A stretch of 64,000 nt of DNA from Palsa-504 sp050011155 (lineage in GTDB: Bacteria; Actinomycetota; Actinomycetes; Streptosporangiales; Streptosporangiaceae): NCBI GenBank assembly GCA_050011155.1, contig JBEKJP010000003.1, forward strand, positions 56,029-120,028, read 5' to 3'. The notes under the pieces were generated by a model. The model saw only the letters and a list, made by a program, of their open reading frames with translations. It did no database searches and was not told the origin of the DNA. Made by a program: the position numbers and the translations under genes. This document shows positions 33,578-41,087 of the stretch, piece after piece. Position 1 is the stretch's first letter. Each line of letters starts with the position of its first letter.

Positions 33578-33649
33578 CTAGTGCCGTGGCAGTTGCCTCA
33601 CCAGTCGCTGGAGACTCACCATTTACGTTTCTAAGCCCCCGCGGGCGGT

Positions 33650-33703
33650 TTCATGGTCGCGCGTTGTCAGGTGTCACCCGGCGACCCCTGACAACACATG
33701 ACC
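33650..33703. repeat. Decayed CATG-type hairpin element, copy 3
   Basis: TTCATGGTCGCG begins the left side and GTTGTCAGG pairs with CCTGACAAC, ending ACATGACC. The outer arms pair only partly. The size and termini fit the CATGATCGCG family. Confidence 0.5.
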
Positions 33704-33816
33704 CTGGGGCGAATCCCCGCGGGGAGGCACGCTGCGGGTGAACATCCTTGCGCTGGGCGTGCTGACCTGGCCACGATGGCTGGAAACGGCAGTTGGCCCG
33801 GCGAGGAGGGTATTGA

Positions 33817-34806
33817 GTGATCTGGACGGGTGAGCGCGCTCGCCAGCAGCGCCTCCTGGTCGCCGCGGCGTACCGGGCCGCCGCCGGGGTGCCGCGCGAG
33901 CGCCGCGCGGCCATCGCGGGCGGCCTGCCCGGCGCGGACAAGGCCGCCGCACTGGACCAGGCCGGCCTGGACCGGGCCGGTTATCTCACCGTCAGTATCG
34001 GTACGATCCTGGACCAGATGGCCGCCGCTGGCCTCATCCCCGAGGTCCCCGAGGTCCCCGAGGTCCCCGAGGTCCCCGAGGTCCCCGAGGTCCCCGAGGT
34101 CCCCGAGGTCAACGCCAACGGCTCGTCCCCGCTCGCACGCGCCGGGCAGGTCCACGCCGAAGCCCAATACCTGGCCAAACGGGTCTTGCTGCGCGCCCTC
34201 ACCGACGGCAGGAACCTGATCCTGGACATCTCGCTCGCCTCCTGGCGCGCCGCCGAGGCCTGGACCTACGCACTGCGGTTCGCGGACTACGAGATGACCG
34301 CCGTGTTCGCCGAGCTCGGCGTGGACGAGGCGGTGCGCCGGGCCGAGGAGGCCCGCGAGCGCGGCGAGGAGGAATTCCGCCACGGCCACGGCTACGGCGG
34401 GCGGGTCATCCCGGCCGCCGCCATCCGCGCACTGGCCAGCCCGATCGCGGCCGCGGCGGGCAACCGCATCAGGTGGGCGGTCGGCGCGCGGTCCGCGGGA
34501 GCCATCGGCGGCACGGTCGGCTCTGGGGCTTTCGCCACCGGCGCCGTGACCGCGATGCTCACCGCGTACCGGGATGGCCAGCGCAGCCTGGACGACCTGT
34601 CGCTCGAGTTCCGGGCCCGCCGCTGGCCGCGGATCCCCGACGTCTGCCCGCCCGAGCTCGAGGCGGCCAGGGAGGCCATCGACGATCCCGAGCCGTACGT
34701 GCCCGGATCGTTCGACGACGTGGTGATGGCCTACGACCTCGGCTGGCTGTCCGACGCCGACTACGACGTGCTGGCCGTCGCGGCCGATGGCCTGCCCGGG
34801 GCCTGA
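33817..34806 (+). CDS. Zeta-toxin-like protein with altered P-loop
   Basis: The 329-aa protein matches zeta-toxin-family kinases in layout. The lead-in VPRERRAAIAGGLPGADKA occupies the P-loop region, SPLARAGQVHAEAQYLAKR the segment before helix 4, and NLILDISLASW and GYGGRVIPAAAI follow. The P-loop reads GLPGADKA (residues 36-43) where active members have GxxGAGK[ST]. The second Gly and the Ser/Thr are both replaced and the usual DxxK after it is missing, so kinase activity is doubtful. A run of eight EVP units (residues about 76-98) interrupts the domain. GTG start with GAGGAGGG upstream. No clear antitoxin precedes it. Confidence 0.65.
   Translation: MIWTGERARQQRLLVAAAYRAAAGVPRERRAAIAGGLPGADKAAALDQAGLDRAGYLTVSIGTILDQMAAAGLIPEVPEVPEVPEVPEVPEVPEVPEVNANGSSPLARAGQVHAEAQYLAKRVLLRALTDGRNLILDISLASWRAAEAWTYALRFADYEMTAVFAELGVDEAVRRAEEARERGEEEFRHGHGYGGRVIPAAAIRALASPIAAAAGNRIRWAVGARSAGAIGGTVGSGAFATGAVTAMLTAYRDGQRSLDDLSLEFRARRWPRIPDVCPPELEAAREAIDDPEPYVPGSFDDVVMAYDLGWLSDADYDVLAVAADGLPGA
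34042..34110. repeat. 9-bp minisatellite encoding an EVP repeat
   Basis: GAGGTCCCC repeats seven full times plus a partial copy, with no base changes, inside the zeta-like gene. The exactness implies recent slippage and copy-number variability. Confidence 0.95.
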
Positions 34807-34965
34807 CGGGCTGAGTCGGTCAGAATGGCCAGCCTCGAATAGCGGAGCGGGGTGCCGGTGACAGGGCGCGGCACCCCGCTCCTTTAAGGCAGGCCCGCGG
34901 GGCAAAAGCCGCACCGCGCACCCGCCCTATGGCCCCGTTCTGTCTCAACAATGACGGAACACCCC

Positions 34966-34985
34966 AAAACGGGTCAACTCGTTTT
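34966..34985. promoter_or_regulatory. Possible operator of the RpiR-type regulator
   Basis: AAAACG, 8 nt, CGTTTT is a perfect inverted repeat about 65 bp before the regulator start. A further AAAACGGGGTAAC half-site lies right before the gene. The AT-richness of this promoter region is unusual here. Confidence 0.45.
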
Positions 34986-35048
34986 ATCTGCCCCCAGCAA
35001 ACCCTGGACCACCTCAAATCTAAAACTAAAACGGGGTAACCTAACCGC

Positions 35049-35972
35049 GTGGCCGAACAGCAGGCACGACCCGACCAGGGACCTGATATCGGCATCCTCG
35101 TCACCATCCGGTCGCTGCTGCCCAACCTGGCGCCGGTCGAACGCCGCGTCGCGCAGGCGGTCCTCGACGATCCCCAGGGTGTGGCCTGGCGCAGCATCTC
35201 CGAGCTGGCCCGGACCTGCGGCACCTCCGCCACCAGCGTGGTGCGCTTCTGCCGGGCGATCGGGCTGCGCGGCTACCCCGATCTGCGGCTGGCCCTGGCC
35301 GGGGCGGTGGCCCGCGACGACGTGACGGCGGTGGCCACGGCCTCGCACGATATCGCCCCGGACGACGACGCCGCCACGATCACCTCCAAGATCGCCTATG
35401 CCGACGCGCGGGCCGTCACCGACACCGCGAACCACCTCGATATCGCGACCATGGTCCAGGTCACCGAGGCGCTGGCCAAGGCCGGCCGGATCGACATCTA
35501 CGGCGTCGGCGCCAGCGGGTTCGTGGCTCTCGACCTGCAGATGAAGCTGCAGCGGATCGGCCGCCCGGCCTTCGCCTGGCCCGATCCGCACATGGCCATC
35601 TCCTCGGCCGCGCTGCGCGGCGCCGGGGACGTCGCGATCGGCCTGTCACACACCGGCACGACCGTCGACACGATCGACGCGTTGCGCGAGGCGCGCAGTC
35701 ACGGCGCCCTCACCGCCGCGGTGACCAACTTCCCGTGGTCCGCGATCACCGAAGTGGCCGACTTCGTGCTGCTCACCGCGGCCCGCGAGACCGCCTTCAG
35801 GACCGGCGCCATGACCAGCCGGATCGCCCAGCTGACCGTGGTGGACTGCCTGTTCGTCACGCTCGCCCAGCAGGACCTGCCCGGCACCCGGCTGGCGCTG
35901 GAGCGGACCTTCGCCGCCGCCCAGGCCAAGCGCGTCCGCCGCAGCCGCCGCCCCCAGGCCGACGCCCACTAG
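35049..35972 (+). CDS. MurR/RpiR-family transcriptional regulator
   Basis: The 307-aa protein has an N-terminal HTH_6 domain (about residues 15-90, SISELARTCGTSATSVVRFC) and a C-terminal SIS sugar-phosphate-sensing domain (IDIYGVGASGFVALDLQMKL, GDVAIGLSHTGTTVDTIDAL). It starts with GTG. Members commonly control amino-sugar or MurNAc catabolism. The neighbouring genes encode a SIS isomerase-like protein, a BadF/NAGK-type kinase and a serine hydrolase, which fits that role. Confidence 0.9.
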   Translation: MAEQQARPDQGPDIGILVTIRSLLPNLAPVERRVAQAVLDDPQGVAWRSISELARTCGTSATSVVRFCRAIGLRGYPDLRLALAGAVARDDVTAVATASHDIAPDDDAATITSKIAYADARAVTDTANHLDIATMVQVTEALAKAGRIDIYGVGASGFVALDLQMKLQRIGRPAFAWPDPHMAISSAALRGAGDVAIGLSHTGTTVDTIDALREARSHGALTAAVTNFPWSAITEVADFVLLTAARETAFRTGAMTSRIAQLTVVDCLFVTLAQQDLPGTRLALERTFAAAQAKRVRRSRRPQADAH

Positions 35973-35990
35973 GAGTCAGCGGCCAGTCGC

Positions 35991-36683
35991 TCAGGCGGGC
36001 CCGCGGTTGGCGCTGCCCCACACCTCGGGCACGTGCCCGCGCGCCACCAGGCGCTCGCCCACCTCGGCCCAGACGGCGTGGATGAGGGCCGCGCCGACGA
36101 TGGTGGACGTGGGCCCCATCCGCTCGGCGATCCCGGCGATGTCCAGGGCCGCGTCGCCGAAGCAGCCGCCGTTGTCCAGCACGTAGTCGGCGATCTCGGG
36201 CAGCTTGGGCAGCCCCGGCGCGGCCGAGACGGCGTCCGAGTGGTCGGCCGACACCAGCCCCACCACCGTGACGCCGTGCCGCCGGGCCTCCAGCGCGAGC
36301 TCGACCACGAGCGCGTTCCGGCCCGAGTTCGAGATCACCCAGCACACGTCGCCCGGGCCCCAGTCCACCCCTCCGGTCAGTTCCTTGTAGTAGCCGGCCC
36401 GGTTCTCCAGCTTCCCGGCGGCCTCCTCGTCGGTTCGCGAGGTGAGCTCGTCGTTCCAGAGCGGCCGCACCACCTTCATGCCCCCGGCTCGCCGGTGCAT
36501 CTCGGTGACCAGGGCCAGCGAGTGACCAGCCCCGAACGCGTACACATGGCGTCCGGCCAGGATCGTGGTCGTGATCGCGGCGGCCACGCCGTCGATGGCC
36601 GCGTCGTTCTGCTCGAGCGCCTGGTCGAGCAAACCGGTGATGTGCCGGCGCCAGGCTTCCCGTACGGTCTGCTGCGGTGCCAT
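35991..36683 (-). CDS. SIS-domain phosphosugar-binding protein (UPF0309-like)
   Basis: The 230-aa protein (start ATG 36683, MAPQQTVREAW) has a SIS fold with VYAFGAGHSLALVTEMHRRAG, typical of the UPF0309 sugar-isomerase-like group, and the sugar-phosphate loop VISNSGRNALVVELAL. It may isomerise, or remove lactate from, an amino-sugar phosphate; MurQ acts on MurNAc-6-phosphate with the same fold, but MurQ's own signature is not seen. It is convergent with the RpiR-type regulator and divergent from the kinase gene. Confidence 0.82.
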   Translation of the reverse strand: MAPQQTVREAWRRHITGLLDQALEQNDAAIDGVAAAITTTILAGRHVYAFGAGHSLALVTEMHRRAGGMKVVRPLWNDELTSRTDEEAAGKLENRAGYYKELTGGVDWGPGDVCWVISNSGRNALVVELALEARRHGVTVVGLVSADHSDAVSAAPGLPKLPEIADYVLDNGGCFGDAALDIAGIAERMGPTSTIVGAALIHAVWAEVGERLVARGHVPEVWGSANRGPA

Positions 36684-36762
36684 GTAAAGGACCTTACGAG
36701 CCCAGCGCCATCCGGACAACGTCCGCTCCCGGCGACGGGAAGAGCAATGGGAGGATGGGGCC

Positions 36763-37683
36763 GTGCCCGACCCCCCAGACCTGCCCGGCCGGATCCTCGG
36801 CATCGACGTCGGTGGCAGTGGCACCCGCGTCGTCCTGCTACAGAACGGCACGGTGACGCCCCAGCCGGCCGGCCCGCCGATGAACGCGCTGCTCACCGAC
36901 GGCTTCGCCGGGCACCTGCTCCAGATCATCAAGGCCGCGGACGTGACCGCCGCGGGCGTCGGGCTGGCTGGCCTGCGCCAGGACGCCCAGGCCGCGGAGC
37001 TCAGCGCGACGCTGACCGGGCAAGCCGGCTGCCCGGTGCACGTCACCGGCGACGCGGACACCGCCCAGGCCGGCGCCTTCCTCGGCGGTCCCGGCGTCGT
37101 CGTGATCGCGGGCACCGGCTCGATGGCGTTCGGCCGGAACGGGGAGAGCCACGCCCGGGCCGGCGGCCACGGGTTCCTGCTCGGCGACGAGGGCAGCGCC
37201 TACTGGATCGGCCGCGCCGCCGCCCGCGCCGCGCTGCGCTGGCAAGACCGCCTGGGCGGATCCGAGCCCATCCACCGCATGGTCGTGGCCGCGACCGGGG
37301 CCGACCTCGACACCCTGGTCAGCGACGTCTGCTCGCACCCCGCCGAACGCTCCCGGCTCACCGCCCTGGCTCCCGGCCTGACCGCGCTCGCGGCCGAGGA
37401 CGCCGAGGCGGAAAGGATCACCCGCCGGGCCGCCGAGCACCTGGCCGCCCTGGCCCAGTCCGTCCGGGACCGCCTCGGACCGCGGCCAGACGGCAACCCG
37501 CTGCCGGTCGCGGGGGCCGGGCGGGTGTTCGGCGCCAGTCTCATCTGGGACCGGTTCGCCGGGCTGACCGGCGCCGCCCGCCCGCTCGCCGATGCCGCGG
37601 TAGGCGCCGCGTTGCTAGCCACCCGGCCGGCCCGCCCGCCGACCCGCCCGCCGACCCTACCGCCGGCTGGCCGCCGTGCCTGA
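36763..37683 (+). CDS. BadF/BadG-type kinase, probable N-acetylglucosamine kinase
   Basis: The 306-aa protein has the ASKHA ATPase fold. The phosphate-1 loop is GIDVGGSGTRVVLL, the phosphate-2 region VVVIAGTGSMAFGRN, and the family segment is GGHGFLLGDEGSAYWIG, as in eukaryotic-type GlcNAc kinases and bacterial MurNAc/GlcNAc kinases. A Pro-rich tail (RPPTRPPTLPP) closes it. It starts with GTG and overlaps the serine hydrolase gene by 8 bp, so the two are coupled. Confidence 0.82.
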   Translation: MPDPPDLPGRILGIDVGGSGTRVVLLQNGTVTPQPAGPPMNALLTDGFAGHLLQIIKAADVTAAGVGLAGLRQDAQAAELSATLTGQAGCPVHVTGDADTAQAGAFLGGPGVVVIAGTGSMAFGRNGESHARAGGHGFLLGDEGSAYWIGRAAARAALRWQDRLGGSEPIHRMVVAATGADLDTLVSDVCSHPAERSRLTALAPGLTALAAEDAEAERITRRAAEHLAALAQSVRDRLGPRPDGNPLPVAGAGRVFGASLIWDRFAGLTGAARPLADAAVGAALLATRPARPPTRPPTLPPAGRRA

Positions 37684-38743
37684 GGGCTTGGACCAGATCG
37701 GCACGCTGCTCGCCGCCGCGGTCGGCGCGGGCGGGATTCCCGGTGCGGTCGCCGTGGCCGGCCAGGGGCCGGTCACGCTCGGCCAGTGGGTCGCCGGCCA
37801 GGCCGACACCCGGCCGGGCCGCCCGATGCGCGCGGACACCGTCTTCGACCTCGCCTCGCTGACCAAGGTGGTGGCCACCGCCACGGTCACGCTCGCGCTG
37901 GCCGGCCGGGGCGAACTCGGCCTCGGCGACCCGGTGGCGGACTACCTGCCCGGCTTCGCCGCCTGCCGGGACGCCGGCGTCACGGTCGCGCACCTGCTCA
38001 CGCACACTTCCGGCCTGCCCGGCAGCCGCCGGTTCTACCGCTGCTGCGGCTCGGCCGCCGACCTGCTCCGCGAACTGCGACTGACCCCGCTGGAGGCTCC
38101 GCCCGGATCCCGGATCCGCTACTCGGATCCGGGGTTCATCACCCTCGGCGAGGTGGTGGCGGCCGCCGCGGGCGAACCACTCGAGGTGGCCGTCCGCCGT
38201 CTGGTGACCGGCCCGCTCGGGCTGACCTCCGTAGATTTCATAACGAACGTCCCGGCTCATCGCCTCGCCGCCACCGAAACCCGCGGCGACGGGACCGCCT
38301 GGGTCGGTACTGTGCTGCCCGGAACCGTCCACGATGAGAACGCCCGGCTGATGGGCGGCGTCGCCGGCCACGCCGGGCTCTTCGCCACGGCCCAGGACCT
38401 GGCCCGCTTCGCCGCCTGGTGGGTCAGCGACGACGACACCGCGGTCCCGGCCGACCTGCGCCGCGCCGCGGCCGCCTGCCAGGCGCAAGGACCCGGCGGG
38501 CGGCGCGGCTACGGCTGGACGTGCACCGGCGACGGCTACGACATCCTGGGCGGCCACTGGCCGCCGACGGCCGTGTCGCACACCGGCTTCACCGGCACCA
38601 GCCTGGCCCTGGATGCGCCGTCCGGACGGTGGCTGGTCCTGCTGACCAACGCGGTGCACTTCGGCCGCGACGCGACCGCCGTCCAGGCCCTGCGCCGCGC
38701 CGTGCACGCCGTGCCCTGGGAGATCACTTCCAGAACGGCCTGA
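37676..38743 (+). CDS. Class C beta-lactamase-fold serine hydrolase, AmiE-like by context
   Basis: The 355-aa protein has the catalytic SxxK motif SLTK (S61 and K64), a YSD tyrosine motif and HTG near the C-terminus. No signal peptide is seen, so it should be cytoplasmic and is not a secreted beta-lactamase. In Bacillus the mur salvage operon contains a related serine hydrolase, AmiE, that removes peptides from MurNAc. The coupling here with an amino-sugar kinase, SIS protein and RpiR regulator suggests the same job; this is inference from context. Its 3' end overlaps the convergent YciI-type gene by 20 bp. Confidence 0.8.
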   Translation: MPEGLDQIGTLLAAAVGAGGIPGAVAVAGQGPVTLGQWVAGQADTRPGRPMRADTVFDLASLTKVVATATVTLALAGRGELGLGDPVADYLPGFAACRDAGVTVAHLLTHTSGLPGSRRFYRCCGSAADLLRELRLTPLEAPPGSRIRYSDPGFITLGEVVAAAAGEPLEVAVRRLVTGPLGLTSVDFITNVPAHRLAATETRGDGTAWVGTVLPGTVHDENARLMGGVAGHAGLFATAQDLARFAAWWVSDDDTAVPADLRRAAAACQAQGPGGRRGYGWTCTGDGYDILGGHWPPTAVSHTGFTGTSLALDAPSGRWLVLLTNAVHFGRDATAVQALRRAVHAVPWEITSRTA

Positions 38744-39080
38744 CCTCGATCTTTCCGAACGCCGCGACCGGATGCGCCGCGGCTACCTGGACGGCCTCCT
38801 CGAGGGTGGCGCATTCCAGCACGTCGTAGCCGCAGATGACCTCCTTGGTCTCGGCGAACGGCCCGTCGCTGACCAGCATCTCGCCGTCCCTGACGGCTAC
38901 CGTCCTGGCCGTGCGTGTCGACGCGAGCCGGTCCCCGTCCAGCCGGATGCCCCGTGCGACCACGTCGTCGAGCCAGGGGAAGGACCCGTCGCCATCGTCG
39001 GTCTCCTCGTCCGTCTCCGTGTCTGTCGGCTCTGGCGCGTCCGGGTCCTCTTCGGCGCAGACCAGCATCAAGAACTTCAT
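38724..39080 (-). CDS. YciI/DGPF-domain protein
   Basis: The 118-aa protein carries the family signature SDGPFAETKEVICGYDVLE and the usual end KIEVRPFWK. ATG 39080 has GGAGACGAG just before it; ATG 39098 is an alternative, and the frame is open to 39263. An acidic insertion (TDTETDEETDDGDG) replaces the usual segment after the first strand. Proteins of this type often accompany ECF sigma factors, but none is adjacent here. Function unknown. Confidence 0.82.
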   Translation of the reverse strand: MKFLMLVCAEEDPDAPEPTDTETDEETDDGDGSFPWLDDVVARGIRLDGDRLASTRTARTVAVRDGEMLVSDGPFAETKEVICGYDVLECATLEEAVQVAAAHPVAAFGKIEVRPFWK

Positions 39081-39237
39081 CTCGTCTCCGATCTTCATGG
39101 CGGCCCCCCGGCCGCAGGTGTTTACACCATCACGACGAACGGGAATCCCGCAAAGGACAGCCGTGCGCGAGCGCGGGGCCCGCACGCCGGGGGCGGGTCC
39201 CGCGCTCACGTTCCGCAGCCTTCCGGGGGAGGAAAAA

Positions 39238-40821
39238 GTGGATCGGTGGCCAATCGTATACATTCGCGGATATGCCGGTCCGACGACCGGAATTAATACA
39301 CAGGTTGAAGATCCCTTTTACGGCTTCAACGACGGGTCCACGCACATCCGGGTCGCCGGGGACGGCGCTCCCGCCTTTTATCAGTTCGAAGGACCGCTGA
39401 TCCGGCTGATCGGCGACGAGCAATACAAGGTCTACGTGAACGGCAGCCAGGAGCAGCTCCTGGACAACCCGGATCCGCGGGTCAAGCTGGATCCCGCGTC
39501 CCTGTGGATCTACCGGTTCTACGACCAGGCCGCGACCACGTTCCAGGCACCACCGCACCAGAACCTGGCCGAGCGGCTGCTCGGCGGCCTGCGCCAGAAG
39601 GTCACCAGCGACGGGTTCGACATCGAGGACGCGGCGGCCGGCCTCTACGACTTCATCATGAAGATCCGGGCCAAGACGGGTGCCGCGAAAGTATATATAG
39701 TCGCCCATTCGATGGGCGGTCTCATCGCCCGCTGCATGATTCAGAAGAAGTGCCAGCAGGACGGGCGCGTCGCGGCCCGCGAGTTCGTCGGCCGGTTCTT
39801 CACCTACGGCACCCCGCACGGCGGCATCCGTTCGTCCGGCGGCGTGGTGCAATGGGCCGAGGAAACCTTCGGGCCAGCCGGCTCGAAGATTTTCGCCCCC
39901 GAGCTCATGCAGGGATATCTCGACCCGCACAAGAATTTCGGTGACATGTGCGACCCGGGCTGGGACCCGCAGGTGATGCCCGACGCGATCTTCCCGCTCG
40001 ACGACGTCTTCTGCCTCGTCGGCACCGACCCGGCCGACTACGGCTGGCCGTCGAGAACGATCATGGGCCCGCAGACCGACGGCCTGGTCCACATCGATAA
40101 CGCCTACGTGCGGGGAGCGCACCGGGCTTACGTCCACCGGTCCCACTCGGGCGCCTACGGCGAGGTCAATTCCGAGGAGGGGTACCAGAACCTGCGCCGT
40201 TTCCTGTTCGGCCGGTGGGCGGTCGAGGCCGCCCTGGCCGACGCCCGGCTGCCGCGCCAGGCCGGCACGTCCTGGCAGCTGGATATGCGGATGGCGATCC
40301 GGGGCGTGTCCGTGGTCATGAGCGAGCAGAGCACCGAGCACTGGTGCCCCATCCTGCTGGCCGATCCGCAGCCCGCCGCGGGCACCACCCTGGTCCGCAC
40401 GTTCCTGCTCGATCCGGCCGATCACCCGGCCGACGCCGCCGTGGCCGCCCGCCGGATGCGCTACACCGTCACGCTGCGGCTGTTCCCGGTGCACGACGCG
40501 AACGGCATCTTCGACTTCAGCAACTCGATCGAGCAGGTCCCGGCCTGGTCGGACGCGATCATCGTCGATGTCGAGCCGAGCCAGGACGACACCAGCCTGA
40601 CCGCGTACGCCGCGTGGAACTCCACGGTTCCCGGCGCCAGCCAGAACGCGGCCCCGGTCACCGATCAGCTGCCTGCCGAGGAAGGCCAGCGGCTCACCTT
40701 CCACGCCGAAGGCAGCGCCCTGGTCACCTCGGTCGCCCTGCCCGCGGCCGTCCTGGCCTCCGGCCTCCTGGGCGACCAGGCCAGCGTCCGCCTGGCCGTC
40801 AGCCCGCGCCCGCCTCAGTGA
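39238..40821 (+). CDS. Alpha/beta-hydrolase (lipase/esterase-like)
   Basis: The 527-aa protein starts with GTG, with GGGGAGGA about 5 nt upstream, and reads VDRWPIVYIRGYAGP. The nucleophile elbow is AHSMGGL with Ser158, followed by a GTPHGG loop, as in PGAP1/lipase-class esterases. Likely acid and His residues lie in the TDGLVHIDNAYV to VHRSHSG region. The C-terminal third (from about residue 340) is a separate beta-rich domain with no match known to me. No signal peptide is present. The frame upstream of 39238 is open but antisense to the YciI-type gene. Confidence 0.75.
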   Translation: MDRWPIVYIRGYAGPTTGINTQVEDPFYGFNDGSTHIRVAGDGAPAFYQFEGPLIRLIGDEQYKVYVNGSQEQLLDNPDPRVKLDPASLWIYRFYDQAATTFQAPPHQNLAERLLGGLRQKVTSDGFDIEDAAAGLYDFIMKIRAKTGAAKVYIVAHSMGGLIARCMIQKKCQQDGRVAAREFVGRFFTYGTPHGGIRSSGGVVQWAEETFGPAGSKIFAPELMQGYLDPHKNFGDMCDPGWDPQVMPDAIFPLDDVFCLVGTDPADYGWPSRTIMGPQTDGLVHIDNAYVRGAHRAYVHRSHSGAYGEVNSEEGYQNLRRFLFGRWAVEAALADARLPRQAGTSWQLDMRMAIRGVSVVMSEQSTEHWCPILLADPQPAAGTTLVRTFLLDPADHPADAAVAARRMRYTVTLRLFPVHDANGIFDFSNSIEQVPAWSDAIIVDVEPSQDDTSLTAYAAWNSTVPGASQNAAPVTDQLPAEEGQRLTFHAEGSALVTSVALPAAVLASGLLGDQASVRLAVSPRPPQ

Positions 40822-41032
40822 GGGCGGCCGCCAGGGCGGCGCAGGCCCGCAGCGTGTCCAGCAGGTAGCTGGTGTGCTGCGGGTCCGGCCAGGATGAGAA
40901 CTTCGCCACCACGGTCCGCGCGGCCCGGTCCGCGTAGATCAGCTGGCCGTGGATGCCCAGGCCGACCAGCGCCTCCGGTGACGGCGGGAACCCGTCCATG
41001 AGCCCGGCCGCGACAGCGATCTCATTGGTCAT
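40799..41032 (-). pseudogene. C-terminal fragment of a NylB-like serine hydrolase
   Basis: The 77-aa frame contains LGIHGQLIYADRAARTVVAKF, SSWPDPQHTSYLLDTLRA. This matches closely the C-terminal end of the serine hydrolase encoded on the other strand just next to it (LGIHGQLLHVSRRTGTVCVKF, STWPDAQNPAYLEDTLRA). The catalytic Ser, Lys and Tyr region is wholly missing. It is best read as an inverted remnant of a paralogue. It has its own ATG 55 bp from the neighbour's start, so expression as a small protein is possible. Confidence 0.7.
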
Positions 41033-41087
41033 GCCGCGTACCTTAATGGACCGCTTCCACCACCTAGCGTCAATTAGGATTCGGCAT

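Noticed and set aside
33738..33833. Short ORF before the zeta-like gene as a possible antitoxin
   Set aside because: It encodes only 31 residues, overlaps the zeta-like start and shows no epsilon-antitoxin feature.
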